DNA from: Luteibacter yeojuensis
GTDB lineage: Bacteria > Pseudomonadota > Gammaproteobacteria > Xanthomonadales > Rhodanobacteraceae
Assembly: GCF_011742875.1 (NCBI RefSeq)
Contig: NZ_JAAQTL010000002.1
Span: 62,001-126,000, forward strand
DNA length: 64,000 nucleotides
Reading direction: 5' to 3'
Below the pieces are notes generated by a model. It saw only the letters and a list, made by a program, of their open reading frames with translations. It ran no database searches and was not told where the DNA came from. Positions 53,009 through 61,945 of this stretch are shown piece by piece; positions within the stretch are counted from its first letter, which is position 1, and each line of letters opens with the position of its first letter. Both the position numbers and the translations under genes were made by a program.

Positions 53009-53023
53009 GCAAGCGGCGTGCCA
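53009..53023 (-). promoter_or_regulatory. Sigma-54 promoter for fliNOPQR
   Basis: The minus strand reads TGGCACG-CCGC-TTGC, an exact match to the TGGCACG-N4-TTGC -24/-12 consensus. Transcription should start about 11-12 bp further, leaving a leader of about 35 nt to the fliN ATG. FleQ, encoded upstream, is the expected activator. It shows that fliN onward can be transcribed separately from fliM. Confidence 0.82.
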
Positions 53024-53198
53024 TGCGCTCGGCGCTCTGTGATGAGCCAATTTGCACATCACATCAACCACTTGGAGCGACCACTCCGGGAACGGGACGA
53101 AGGTGACGCGGGAGGGCAGACGGAAACCTGACGCTCGACGGCAGTTAGTCGCCGTGACGGGGCATTGACGGTGTCCCGAGCATGCCGCCTGCCGGCGA

Positions 53199-53456
53199 CT
53201 CGCCGCTATAGCGGCTCCTACAAGGGGCGTGTCGGAAGGGAGGGGCGTGTCGGAAGGGAGGGGCGTGTCGGAAGGGAGGGGCGTGTCGGAAGGGAGGGGC
53301 GTGTCGGAAGGGAGGGGCGTGTCGGAAGGGAGGGGCGTGTCGGAAGGGGGAGACGTGTCGGAAGGGGGGGCGTGTCGAAAGGGGGGGGACGTGTCGGAAT
53401 GGGGGCAGCGCCCGAAGGGGGAGGCGCCGACCTGTAGGAGCCGCTATAGCGGCGAG
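53199..53456. repeat. Tandem-repeat array framed by inverted repeat half-elements
   Basis: CTCGCCGCTATAGCGGCTCC plus TACA at 53199-53222 and its inverted counterpart at 53432-53456 are the two halves of the 2431-2510 element. The usual 30-bp spacer is expanded to about 209 bp. Between them lie seven almost identical 18-bp units GGGGCGTGTCGGAAGGGA (53224-53349) and three degenerate ones to about 53404. The array probably grew inside one repeat element. It is in the 522-bp gap between fliM and fliN and codes only for simple hexapeptide repeats, so no gene is called. Confidence 0.9.
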
Positions 53457-53485
53457 CCCGCCGCGACGCGGCGGAGCATTCGACC

Positions 53486-54502
53486 TCACGCCGGCTCGGT
53501 CACCGGCTGGGTCGGCACGGGCGTCGGCCGGGGCGCGCTCCGCCGCAGCAGCGACTCGAACTGGATCGCCTTGTTGCCGTTGGAGTTCGCCATGCGGCCG
53601 CGGAAAATCGGCACGTCCTCGGCGAACACCGTGGCCGTCTCAGGGAGGCTGATGGGAATCACGTCGCCCTTGCGCAGGTGCAGGAAATCCCCGATGGTCA
53701 GACGCGCCTCGGCCAGCATCGAAGTGATCTCCACTTCCGCGTCGAGGATTTCCTCGTGCAGGTTCTGGATCCAGCGCTCGTCGCGCTCGGCGCGGTCGCT
53801 CTGTACGCCCGCGTCGAGGAGTTCGCGGATCGGCTCCACCATCGAATACGGCAAGGTCAGGTGCACTTCCCCGCCGCCGCCATCCAGTTCGATATGGAAG
53901 CGGGACACCACCACCGTCTCGGTGGGGCTCACGATGTTCGCGAACTGCGGGTTGATCTCCGAATTCAGGAACTCGAAGTTCATCCTCAGCACGGGCGCCC
54001 AGGCCTCGGCCATGGCGCCAAAGGCTTCCTGCAGCACGATCTGGATCACGCGGTTCTCGGTGGGCGTGAAGTCGCGGCCCTCGATGCGCGCGTGGTAGCG
54101 TCCGTCGCCACCGAAGAAGTTGTCGATGACGGTGAAGACCAGGCGTGGCTCGAACACCATCAGCGCGGTACCGCGCAGCGGCTTGATACGGATCAGGTTG
54201 AGGTTGCTCGGGACGGCCAGCGAGTGCACGTACTCGTTGAACTTGGTCATCTTCACGCCGAGGACCGACACCTCGCACGCCTTGCGCAGCACGTTGAACA
54301 GGTTGGCGCGGAAGTAGCGGGCGAAACGGTCGTTGACCATTTCCAGCGTGGGCAGGCGGCCGCGAACGATGCGGTCCTGCTGGGTGAAATCGTAGTCCAG
54401 TATGCCGCCGGGGGGCGGAAGCTCGACCTCGGTCTCGACCGCGCCGCCCTCCACGCCCGCCAGCAGGGCATCGATTTCTTCCTGGGTAAGGATGTCGCTC
54501 AT
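53486..54502 (-). CDS. fliM: Flagellar motor switch protein FliM
   Basis: A 338-residue C-ring protein. MSDILTQEEIDALLAGV is the CheY-P-binding N-terminal motif. The CheC-like middle domain (GGDGRYHARIEGRDFTPTENRVIQIVL) and C-terminal SpoA domain (EVEITSMLAEARLTIGDFLHLRKGDVIPISLPE) follow. A Pro/Thr-rich tail ends the protein. It normally sits directly before fliN; here a repeat-filled 522-bp gap follows. It starts 13 bp after the fliL stop. Confidence 0.96.
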   Translation of the reverse strand: MSDILTQEEIDALLAGVEGGAVETEVELPPPGGILDYDFTQQDRIVRGRLPTLEMVNDRFARYFRANLFNVLRKACEVSVLGVKMTKFNEYVHSLAVPSNLNLIRIKPLRGTALMVFEPRLVFTVIDNFFGGDGRYHARIEGRDFTPTENRVIQIVLQEAFGAMAEAWAPVLRMNFEFLNSEINPQFANIVSPTETVVVSRFHIELDGGGGEVHLTLPYSMVEPIRELLDAGVQSDRAERDERWIQNLHEEILDAEVEITSMLAEARLTIGDFLHLRKGDVIPISLPETATVFAEDVPIFRGRMANSNGNKAIQFESLLRRSAPRPTPVPTQPVTEPA

Positions 54503-54515
54503 GGCCGCGAGCCCT

Positions 54516-55007
54516 TCACTGCATGATGAAGCTGGTGAAGAAGACGGCGTCGACGCCCGGACGGCCGATCTTCTGCTGCAGGATCCGCTGGATCTCCGCC
54601 AGCGCGGCCGCCTGGAGCTTCTGCTTGCCTTTCACGTCGGAGAGGCTCTTCACGTCCTGCGCCGAAAAGAGCATCAGCAGCGCGTTGCGGATCTCCGGAT
54701 CGGCTTCCTTCGCTGCGGCGATGGCTTCCGGATCGTACGACATGACGTTCACGCCGACCTGGAGGAAGCGCAGGGCGGCGGCGTCCTGGAAGTTGACGAC
54801 GAAGGCCGGATCGAGCTGCAGGTAGATCGCCGGCTTCGACTTGGCCGCGGTCGCGGCGCCCTCGGGGCCGCCCTTGCCACCCTTCATCAGCACCCAGCCA
54901 CCCGCGCCGCCGGCCACGAGCACGACGAGCGCACCGATGAGCAGCAGGCTGCCCTTCTTTTTCTTCTTGGGGGTGCCTTCGGTGGCGTCCGTGGGTGCTG
55001 CGGCCAT
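54516..55007 (-). CDS. fliL: Flagellar basal body-associated protein FliL
   Basis: A 163-residue single-pass inner-membrane protein. KKKKKGSLLLIGALVVLVAGGAGGWVLM is the basic stretch and TM helix. The periplasmic stomatin-like domain has PAIYLQLDPAFVVNFQ and FLQVGVNVMSYDPEAIAA. It associates with stators around the MS ring. A perfect sigma-54 promoter lies about 50 bp upstream. Confidence 0.93.
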   Translation of the reverse strand: MAAAPTDATEGTPKKKKKGSLLLIGALVVLVAGGAGGWVLMKGGKGGPEGAATAAKSKPAIYLQLDPAFVVNFQDAAALRFLQVGVNVMSYDPEAIAAAKEADPEIRNALLMLFSAQDVKSLSDVKGKQKLQAAALAEIQRILQQKIGRPGVDAVFFTSFIMQ

Positions 55008-55059
55008 GCGGGGTAAACCTCTTGGGAATGCGTGGATGCGTTGAGCTTACAGGTGACGT

Positions 55060-55074
55060 GCAATCGTCGTGCCA
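55060..55074 (-). promoter_or_regulatory. Sigma-54 promoter for fliLM
   Basis: The minus strand reads TGGCACG-ACGA-TTGC, an exact match to the -24/-12 consensus. It lies about 53 bp upstream of the fliL ATG and just after the interspersed repeat that follows fliK, so it begins the fliLM transcript. Confidence 0.85.
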
Positions 55075-55105
55075 GCTTTAACGTCGGAAGTTTGACGTAC
55101 TTTTC

Positions 55106-55187
55106 TGTGGGAGCCGCTTCAGCGGCGATGGCGACTTGCGGCAAGATTGCCCGCTGCCGCGGGATCGCCGCTGAAGCGGCTCCCACA
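55106..55187. repeat. Interspersed inverted repeat, GTGGGAGCC subtype
   Basis: TGTGGGAGCCGCTTCAGCGG plus CGAT on the left and its inverted copy ending at 55187 frame a centre containing GCAAGATTGCCCGCTGCCGC. It is closely related to 835-922. It lies 14 bp after the fliK stop and upstream of the fliL sigma-54 promoter, where it may act as terminator. Confidence 0.85.
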
Positions 55188-55201
55188 TGGATTGCGCACC
55201 A

Positions 55202-56296
55202 TCAGGCAACTTCATCGACGAGGCCGCGGGAGAGGCGCGAGGTGGCGATCGTTTCGACGCCGGCCGAACCGGCATCGCCGGACTGATCCGATGCGTTTCC
55301 GTTGCCGCCCTCCCCACCCTGCCCCGCCTGCCGCTGGCCGACGTCGGCCTGACCGAGCGAAAGGCCATGGTGGGCGAGCATGCTGTCGAGCTGGGACAGT
55401 GTCTGCTGCACGGCGTGCACGGCGGCCGGATGCTGGGCGATGACGGCCACATTGACCTTGCCGCCGTCCACGTTGACGCGAACGTCCATGCTGCCGAGTT
55501 CTTCCGGATGCAGCTTGATCCGCGCCTCCTTCACCTGGCCCGAGCCCATCCACGCGATCTGCTCGCCGAGTTCCTGGGCGAATTGCGGCGACGTGGCCGG
55601 CTGCGTGGCCTGCAGCTGCACGCTGGGCGCGCCCTGCCCGGCGCCCTGCGCATGCGCGAACGGCATCGGGCTGGCATTGGCCGCGTCGACGGAGGAGCCG
55701 TCGTCCTTCGCCGCCTTCGCACCCACCTGGGTCGCGAGCAATGCGACGAACGAAGGCGCCGTGGCCGTCGCACCCGCAAGGGTGCCGGCCGGCAATGCGT
55801 CGGCTGCGAGGCCGGTCGAAGCGGCGGTCGCATCCTTGAGGCCGGCCGTCGCCTCGGCGTCGGCCGCCGCGGTACCGGGAAGGATGCCCGCGAGCGGGCC
55901 GGCGACACCGAGCCCGGCACCCGCACCGGCGGCACCGACAGCCGCGTCCTTCGCGGCGCCCAATGCCTTGGCGGCACCCCCTGTCACGGCGGGCGGCACG
56001 CCGATCAGCGAGAGCATCGTCGTGGCGATCGAGGCATCGTCGGCGGACTCGTCGTCGTGCTTCTCGGACTTGTCGTCCTGTTTCGCGCCAGCCTTCGCGC
56101 CGGCGGCTTTCGCCGGCGGCGGCGCGTCCTTGTCCTTCGGGGCGCCTTCCGCCGGCTTGCGCGGCGCACGCGCATCGGCGAGGGCGGCGTCGAAGCGCTT
56201 CGAGGACGGCACGTCGTCCTGGCCATGCCCCGTCACCGGCGGCGTGGTCGGCGCGGGGGGGCGGGCGACGTTGAGGGCGAGGGTGGCGTTGTTCAT
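55202..56296 (-). CDS. fliK: Flagellar hook-length control protein FliK
   Basis: A 364-residue protein. The ATG at 56296 starts MNNATLALNVARPPAP; the frame is open upstream but without family resemblance. The N-terminal 240 residues are Ala/Pro/Lys-rich low-complexity sequence, typical of the FliK ruler. The conserved C-terminal domain contains EARIKLHPEELGSMDVRVNVDGGKVNVAVIAQHPAAVHAVQQTLSQLDSMLAHHGL, which interacts with FlhB. It is secreted during hook assembly. It follows fliJ by 52 bp. Confidence 0.93.
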   Translation of the reverse strand: MNNATLALNVARPPAPTTPPVTGHGQDDVPSSKRFDAALADARAPRKPAEGAPKDKDAPPPAKAAGAKAGAKQDDKSEKHDDESADDASIATTMLSLIGVPPAVTGGAAKALGAAKDAAVGAAGAGAGLGVAGPLAGILPGTAAADAEATAGLKDATAASTGLAADALPAGTLAGATATAPSFVALLATQVGAKAAKDDGSSVDAANASPMPFAHAQGAGQGAPSVQLQATQPATSPQFAQELGEQIAWMGSGQVKEARIKLHPEELGSMDVRVNVDGGKVNVAVIAQHPAAVHAVQQTLSQLDSMLAHHGLSLGQADVGQRQAGQGGEGGNGNASDQSGDAGSAGVETIATSRLSRGLVDEVA

Positions 56297-56348
56297 GCGA
56301 TTGATCCGGTTCGATGCGTTCGATGGGAGGAGCCGACGTTGCGACACG

Positions 56349-56783
56349 TCAGCCCTCGCTCCGTGGCGGACGGCGGTATTGCGAGCGCTCGTCGGCCTGC
56401 TCCTGCTCACGGCGATCCTGCGTCTTGCGTTCCTGCTCGCGATATCTGGTGGTGACCGTGTCCAGCGCCTTCGCGCGGCCGCGGGCGTCGGTCCAGTCCT
56501 TGCGGGCGCGGTCGAGCGCGCGCTCGCGCCGCTGTACCTCGCCCAGCTGCTGGACGATCGCCACGTCGATCTTCTGCAGGAACTGCTGCCGGTTGAGCAG
56601 CGCGCTCACGCCGATGCCGCTCGGCATCTCCGCGTACTCGTTGCGATAACGGCGCAGTTCCGTCAACTGGCGTTCGGCGTCCGCCAACGCGCGCTGCTGT
56701 GCGGCGAGCGCGCGCGTGGCGTCCTCGGCCTTCTCGGCGGCGAGGTCGACGACGGGTTGCAGGCGGTCGGCGCGCGAAGGCAT
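56349..56783 (-). CDS. fliJ: Flagellar export chaperone FliJ
   Basis: A 144-residue, strongly coiled-coil protein (RLQPVVDLAAEKAEDATRALAAQQRALADAERQLTELRRYRNEY). The ATG at 56783 shares a base with the fliI stop (TGATG). An Arg/Gln-rich C-terminal tail follows. It bridges the FliI ATPase ring and FlhA. Confidence 0.9.
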   Translation of the reverse strand: MPSRADRLQPVVDLAAEKAEDATRALAAQQRALADAERQLTELRRYRNEYAEMPSGIGVSALLNRQQFLQKIDVAIVQQLGEVQRRERALDRARKDWTDARGRAKALDTVTTRYREQERKTQDRREQEQADERSQYRRPPRSEG

Positions 56784-58144
56784 CAGGCCACCTGCGTGGA
56801 TTCGGCGAGGGCGGCTTCGGCTTCCTCGATGTTCACAGGCACATCGGTTTCCTGCTGGAGGAAAGCCGAAAGCCGCGGATAGAGCGCGATCGCCTCGTCG
56901 GTGCGCGGATCGCTGCCCTTCTGGTAGGCACCCACCGCGATGAGGTCGCGCTGCTGACGGTAGGCGGAATAGACTTGCCGGAAGCGTTGCGCCGAACGCA
57001 TGTGCTCCTTCGTCACCACGGCGGGCATGACGCGGCTGATCGATGCCTCGATGTCGATGGCCGGGTAATGGCCGGCTTCGGCCAGGTCGCGCGAGAGGAC
57101 GATATGGCCGTCGAGGATCGCGCGGGCCGAATCGGCGATGGGATCGTGGCGGTAATCGTCGCCCTCGGTCAGCACGGTGTAGAAGGCGGTGATGGAGCCC
57201 CGCCCCTCCGCATCGTTGCCCGCGCGTTCGACAAGCGCAGGCAGCATCGCGAACACCGACGGCGGGTAACCCTTCGTGGCCGGGGGCTCGCCGATGGCCA
57301 GCGCGATCTCGCGCTGCGCCTGCGCGTAACGCGTGAGCGAATCCATCAGCAGCAGCACGCGCTTGCCCTGATCGCGGAAATGCTCGGCGACGGCAGTCGC
57401 CACCTGTGCGCCACGCAGGCGCGACAGCGGCGGCGCGTCCGCCGGCGCGGCGATGACGACCGCGCGGCGGCGGCCCTCTTCGCCCAGGGTGTGGTCGACG
57501 AACTCCTTTACTTCGCGGCCGCGTTCGCCGATCAGGCCCACCACCACGACGTCCGCATTCGTGAAGCGGGTCATCATGCCCATGAGAGTGGACTTGCCGA
57601 CGCCCGAACCGGCGAACAGGCCGATGCGCTGACCGCGTCCCACGGTAAGCAGGGAGTTGATCGCACGCACACCGGTGTCCAGCGGCGTGTCGATCGGCTG
57701 GCGCAGCATGGGATTGATCGGCTCGCGGCGGAGCGGCGCGCGCTCGCGCACCAGCAGCGGTCCCTGGCCGTCGAGCGGCACGCCGTCGGAGCCGATCACG
57801 CGGCCCAGCAGGGCATCGCCCACCGGAATGCCGGACACCGCCGCAACGGGCGTGACCCGCGCGTTCGGCAACACGCCATGCATCTCGCCGGTCGGCATGA
57901 GCAGGAGGCGGCCATCGGAAAACCCGACGACTTCGGTTTCCAACTGCTTGCCGTCGGCGCCCGCGACCATGCAGCGGGCGCCCACGGGCGCCTCGCAACC
58001 GACCGCTTCGAGCGTGAGCCCGACCACGCGGCGCAGCTTGCCCTCGGCCTGCAGGGGCCGCACGTGCTCGGCGCTCGCGCGCTGCGCGGCCAGCGTCTCG
58101 CGCCAGTGCGCGTTGCGCGTGGCCACGTGGCGGTCGGCGCTCAC
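56783..58144 (-). CDS. fliI: Flagellar export ATPase FliI
   Basis: A 453-residue F1-beta-like ATPase. Walker A is GSGVGKST (179-186), and Walker B is in [37 protein letters not shown], the ATPase alpha/beta signature region. The GTG at 58144 overlaps the fliH stop (GTGA). It energises substrate unfolding and entry with FliH and FliJ. Confidence 0.96.
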   Translation of the reverse strand: MSADRHVATRNAHWRETLAAQRASAEHVRPLQAEGKLRRVVGLTLEAVGCEAPVGARCMVAGADGKQLETEVVGFSDGRLLLMPTGEMHGVLPNARVTPVAAVSGIPVGDALLGRVIGSDGVPLDGQGPLLVRERAPLRREPINPMLRQPIDTPLDTGVRAINSLLTVGRGQRIGLFAGSGVGKSTLMGMMTRFTNADVVVVGLIGERGREVKEFVDHTLGEEGRRRAVVIAAPADAPPLSRLRGAQVATAVAEHFRDQGKRVLLLMDSLTRYAQAQREIALAIGEPPATKGYPPSVFAMLPALVERAGNDAEGRGSITAFYTVLTEGDDYRHDPIADSARAILDGHIVLSRDLAEAGHYPAIDIEASISRVMPAVVTKEHMRSAQRFRQVYSAYRQQRDLIAVGAYQKGSDPRTDEAIALYPRLSAFLQQETDVPVNIEEAEAALAESTQVA

Positions 58145-58800
58145 GACGCCTCCGCCTCGCCGTCGTCGCCGGAACCGTCGCGGCCCTGGAGCACGCTGTC
58201 GACCACGGCGGCGAGCCGGGTGCGCACACGCGCGTCGAGACGGGAATGCTCGCTTTCCAGCCGCACGTCGCCCCGCTCCAATGCGGGATCGTCGACGATC
58301 GTGCCCTCGTGGTCGAGCGACGAGCGGTGCTCGCGCACGATGGCCGCGTCGGCGGGATTCAGGTGAATCTTCAGGTGGCGCGTGGCGGCCGGCAGCACGT
58401 CGACGGCCTGGCGCACCACCTCGACGATCTTCTCGGGACGCGTCGCCAGTTCGTAACCGAGCACGCGCTCGGCGATCGTCGTCGCCAGCAGGGCGAGGTC
58501 GCCGGCCACGTCGTTATCCAGGTCCGCGAAGGGCCGCTCCACGGCGGCGAACAGGGCATCGAGCCGGGCCACCTGCGCGGCCAGCTCGCGTTTCGCCATC
58601 GCCCTGCCCTCGTTGAGACCGGCATTGAAACCTTCCTCCCGCGCCTGCCGCTCGATCGCCTCGATCTCGGCGACCGTGGGCCGCGGCGGGCCTTCGTCGG
58701 GCGCTTCGGCATCCTGCGCCTCGGCCGCGCCGACGACGGGCAACTCCCAACGTTCGAACTGGGCGACGCGCTCGCGCGCGAGGATCGAGGTGAGGCTCAT
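58141..58800 (-). CDS. fliH: Flagellar assembly protein FliH
   Basis: A 219-residue FliI regulator. The N-terminal half is acidic and Pro-rich with a helix ([29 protein letters not shown]). The C-terminal half ([34 protein letters not shown] and [34 protein letters not shown]) is the V-ATPase E-like FliH domain. It starts at the base where the fliG stop ends. Confidence 0.92.
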   Translation of the reverse strand: MSLTSILARERVAQFERWELPVVGAAEAQDAEAPDEGPPRPTVAEIEAIERQAREEGFNAGLNEGRAMAKRELAAQVARLDALFAAVERPFADLDNDVAGDLALLATTIAERVLGYELATRPEKIVEVVRQAVDVLPAATRHLKIHLNPADAAIVREHRSSLDHEGTIVDDPALERGDVRLESEHSRLDARVRTRLAAVVDSVLQGRDGSGDDGEAEAS

Positions 58801-59813
58801 CAGACGAACTCTTCCCCGCCGCCGGCGAGATTGATCTGGCCCGCGTCAGCCAGGCGACGCGCGGTGGCAAGGACTTCCTTCTGCGCCGCGTCCACCTCGG
58901 AGAGACGGACCGGTCCCTTGACCTCGAGGTCGTCGCGCAGCATGTCGGCGGCACGCTTGGACATGTTCGAGAAAATCTTCTCGCGGATGGCGCTTTCCGC
59001 ACCCTTGAGCGCGGTGATGAGACGCGCCGACGGCACTTCGCGCAGCAATGTCTGCATGCTGCGGTCGTCGAGGTCGGCCAGGTCGTCGAAGACGAACATC
59101 AGTTCCTCGATGCGCTCGCCGAGGCCGGAGTCGATACCGCGGATCGAGGCCATCAGCTCGGCCTCGCGGGAGGTTTCCATCGCGTTGAGGATGTCCGCCG
59201 CGGCCTTGAGCCCGCCGACCGTGGCCGACTTCAGCTTGGTGGAGTTGCCGGAGAACTGGCGTTCCATGATCTCGTCCAGCTCGTTCAGCGCATGCGGCTG
59301 CACGCCGTCGAGCGTGGCGATACGCATCACCACGTCGCTGCGCGTGCGCGCCGGCATATAGCCGATGACTTCCGCGGCCTGGTCGGCCTCGAGGTGGGCG
59401 AGCACCAGCGCGATGATCTGCGGGTGTTCCTGGCCGATCATTTCGGCGATGGCGCGGCTCTCCATCCACTTCAGCGATTCCAGGCCCTTGCTGCTGCGGC
59501 CCAGGAGGATGCGGTCGATGAGGCCGCCGGCCTTGTTCTCACCCAGCGCGTTGACGAGGATGCGGCGGATGTATTCCTCGGTGCCGACGCCGATGGCGGT
59601 GTGCTGGCCCACGTCTTCCTGGAGCTTGGTGAGCACCTGGTCGACCTGCTCCTTGCTGACGTTCTTCAGCGCGGCCATCGCCGTGCCCACGGCCTGCACG
59701 TCGCGTGCGCCGAGGTGCTTGAGGATGGACGCCGCGTCTTCTTCACCCAGGGTGAGGAGGAGGATCGCCGCCTTCTGTGCGCCCGTGAGGGCCTCTTTCT
59801 GCTCAGCTGCCAT
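58800..59813 (-). CDS. fliG: Flagellar motor switch protein FliG
   Basis: A 337-residue C-ring protein. The N domain (ALTGAQKAAILLLTLGEEDAASILKHL) binds FliF. The middle domain has the EHPQIIALVLAHLEADQAAEVIGYMP motif that contacts FliM. The C-terminal torque helix contains DDLADLDDRSMQTLLREVPSARLITALKGA. It overlaps fliF by 11 bp. Confidence 0.96.
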   Translation of the reverse strand: MAAEQKEALTGAQKAAILLLTLGEEDAASILKHLGARDVQAVGTAMAALKNVSKEQVDQVLTKLQEDVGQHTAIGVGTEEYIRRILVNALGENKAGGLIDRILLGRSSKGLESLKWMESRAIAEMIGQEHPQIIALVLAHLEADQAAEVIGYMPARTRSDVVMRIATLDGVQPHALNELDEIMERQFSGNSTKLKSATVGGLKAAADILNAMETSREAELMASIRGIDSGLGERIEELMFVFDDLADLDDRSMQTLLREVPSARLITALKGAESAIREKIFSNMSKRAADMLRDDLEVKGPVRLSEVDAAQKEVLATARRLADAGQINLAGGGEEFV

Positions 59814-61512
59814 CTTCGGATACCCAGCTCTTCACGACCTGTGCCACCTGCTTCGGGTTTTCGGCGGCCATGCGCTTGGCAAGGCCTACCTTCTGTTCGT
59901 AGGCCAGCAGCGCGGGGGAACCGAGCTGGGCCTGCGAGGTGGACACGCGGTCCGGTGCGATGTCGTCGTCGTCCACCATCACCGAGACGGTGGGCATCGG
60001 CCCGGCGAGTGCGACGTTGTTCATGGCCAGCGGCGCCGGCTTCAGCAGGCCCTTGAGGATCGGGCGCAGCACGAAGAAGCCCACGATCAGCGCGATCATC
60101 ACGCCGAGGCCCTGCTTGATGAGGTCGAGCATGCCCGGGCGCTCCCAGAACGGGGTGGCCTGCGGCGCTTCCTCGAGGATATTTCCGCGGAACGGTTCGT
60201 TGATGACGCTGACACTGTCGCCGCGCTCGGCACTGAAGCCGACGGCGTTCTTCGTGAGTTCGGTCAGGCGCGACAATTCTTCCTGCGTGAAAGGCACGCT
60301 CTTGAACTTGCCGTCCTTGTCGGGCACTTGCTTGTTGTCGACCACCACGGCCACGGACAGGCGCGCCACCTTGCCGGCCGGATCGGTCACGTGGCTCACG
60401 GTGCGATCGAGTTCGTAGTTGCGCGTGGCGCTCTCGGTCTTCTGGGTCGGCGTCTGCTGGGCGGTCTGCGTCGCGGATGCCTGTGCGCCGGGCTTGCCGC
60501 CGGCGGCGGGATTCGCGGCCGTCGCGTTGGCGCCGGTATTGGGCGGCTGGTTGCTGAGCGCACCCGGCACGCCGCCGTTGTTCGCCGGCTCGGTGCGGGT
60601 ATCGCTGCTGGTCTGCTCGCTGCGCAGTGCCGGGTTGTCGTGGTTGAAGGTTTCGCTGGCCTTTTCGGTCTGCGAGAAATCGAGATCGGCGAAAACCTGG
60701 GCGCGTACCTTGCCGGCGCCGACGAGGGGCGTGAGCAGGTCTTCGACGCGCTGCGTGTAGGTAGCCTCGATGCGGTTGGACAGGCGCAGACGGCTGTCGC
60801 CGATGGCCTGGGCACTGTCCGGGTCGCTCACGGTGAGCAGGTTGCCGGTCTGGTCGATCACCGACACCTGGCGCGTGTCCAGGCCCGGCACGCTTGCCGC
60901 GATCAGGTGGACGATGGCGGCGACCTGGCCCTGGTCGAGCTGGCGGCCCGGGTAGAGCGTGACGACGACCGACGCGCTTGCCGGCTTGTTGTCGCGGATG
61001 AAGGCGGATGGCTTGGGCAGGGCGAGGTGCACGCGCGCGGCGCGCACGGACTGCAGGCCCGCGATGGTATTGGAGAGGTCGTTCTCCAGCATCGACTGGT
61101 AGCGGGTGCGCTCGGCCATATCGCTCATGCCGAACGGCGAATCCGTCTGCGGCATCGAGCTGGCGGCGCTGCCTTGCGGCAGGCCCTGGCCGGCGAGCTT
61201 CAGGCGGATACCCGCGACATCGGCGGCGGGCACGAAGATCGAGCTGCCGTCGGCGCTCAGGGTGTACTGGGTGTTGCTGGCCTGCAGCGCCTGCGTGACA
61301 GCGGCGGCGTCCTTCTGTTCAAGGCCGCCGTAAAGAAGCCCGTAGTTCGGCGCGCGCGACCACATCACCGCGGCGATGCCGATGGCGACGGCACCGGCGA
61401 TGCCCGCGAGCATGAACAGCTGCCGCGCCGCGGGCGTCTGCGCCAGCGATTTCAGCGAGTGCATGCGCGAAGCCGCGTTGCTATCCGTGGTGGCGACGCC
61501 GTTATCTGCCAT
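59803..61512 (-). CDS. fliF: Flagellar MS-ring protein FliF
   Basis: A 569-residue protein with two TM helices: LFMLAGIAGAVAIGIAAVMW near residue 35-55 and GVMIALIVGFFVLRPIL toward the C terminus. Ring-building motifs between them include YGLLYGGLEQKDAAAVTQAL and RTRYQSMLENDLSNTIAGLQSVRAARVHLALPKPSAF. The C-terminal tail, which binds FliG, includes QVAQVVKSWVSEDG. It forms the first-assembled ring. Confidence 0.96.
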   Translation of the reverse strand: MADNGVATTDSNAASRMHSLKSLAQTPAARQLFMLAGIAGAVAIGIAAVMWSRAPNYGLLYGGLEQKDAAAVTQALQASNTQYTLSADGSSIFVPAADVAGIRLKLAGQGLPQGSAASSMPQTDSPFGMSDMAERTRYQSMLENDLSNTIAGLQSVRAARVHLALPKPSAFIRDNKPASASVVVTLYPGRQLDQGQVAAIVHLIAASVPGLDTRQVSVIDQTGNLLTVSDPDSAQAIGDSRLRLSNRIEATYTQRVEDLLTPLVGAGKVRAQVFADLDFSQTEKASETFNHDNPALRSEQTSSDTRTEPANNGGVPGALSNQPPNTGANATAANPAAGGKPGAQASATQTAQQTPTQKTESATRNYELDRTVSHVTDPAGKVARLSVAVVVDNKQVPDKDGKFKSVPFTQEELSRLTELTKNAVGFSAERGDSVSVINEPFRGNILEEAPQATPFWERPGMLDLIKQGLGVMIALIVGFFVLRPILKGLLKPAPLAMNNVALAGPMPTVSVMVDDDDIAPDRVSTSQAQLGSPALLAYEQKVGLAKRMAAENPKQVAQVVKSWVSEDGS

Positions 61513-61547
61513 GGTTGAACCCGAATCCTGTCATTGCGCTCATGTCG

Positions 61548-61877
61548 TCAGATCGACATGTTCATGATTTCTTTGTAGGCATCGACCATCTTGTTGCGCA
61601 CTTCGTTCATCGCGCGGAACGAGAGGTCGGCCTTCTGCCCCTGGATCATGACCTGGGCGAGATCGACGCCCGGATCGCCGCGTTCGAACGCCGCGGCCAT
61701 CGTCGCGGCCTTGCCCTGGCTCTGCGCCACGCCATCGATCGATTGCTTCAGCAGGTCGCCGAACGTGCCCTTCTGCGTCGGAGCCGTCTCCCCCACGCCG
61801 CGCAGGGCGGGCATCTCGGTCTGCGCGCTGATGCGGCGCATCTGGAGCAGGAGGCTGTTGACGTCGATCGTGGTCAT
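61548..61877 (-). CDS. fliE: Flagellar hook-basal body complex protein FliE
   Basis: A 109-residue proximal-rod adaptor. FERGDPGVDLAQVMIQGQKADLSFRAMNEVRNKMVDAYKEIMNMSI is the conserved C-terminal half. It links the MS ring to the rod. A sigma-54 promoter lies about 41 bp upstream and a 35-bp gap separates it from fliF. Confidence 0.94.
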   Translation of the reverse strand: MTTIDVNSLLLQMRRISAQTEMPALRGVGETAPTQKGTFGDLLKQSIDGVAQSQGKAATMAAAFERGDPGVDLAQVMIQGQKADLSFRAMNEVRNKMVDAYKEIMNMSI

Positions 61878-61917
61878 GACGGTTTTCCAACGCGTTATCG
61901 GGTTTCAGACACCCGAT

Positions 61918-61932
61918 GCACGTCCTGTGCCA
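61918..61932 (-). promoter_or_regulatory. Sigma-54 promoter for fliEFGHIJ(K)
   Basis: The minus strand reads TGGCACA-GGAC-GTGC, matching the -24/-12 consensus except for G in place of the first T of TTGC and A at the position after TGGCAC. It lies about 41 bp upstream of the fliE ATG and downstream of fleQ, as expected for a FleQ-activated operon. Confidence 0.75.
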
Positions 61933-61945
61933 ATGAAGACCGCGA

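Noticed and set aside
52964..53071. Longer FliN beginning at 53071
   Set aside because: The extension has no FliN similarity and would place the sigma-54 promoter inside the gene. The ATG at 52963 has a good ribosome site.
53224..53404. CRISPR-like array
   Set aside because: Units are directly abutting 18-bp repeats with no unique spacers and no cas genes.
53165..54098. Frames encoding repeated GRVGRE or RGVSEG hexapeptides
   Set aside because: They are translations of the 18-bp tandem array. An 18-bp unit keeps every frame open, so the ORFs are a by-product; no start context or homology.
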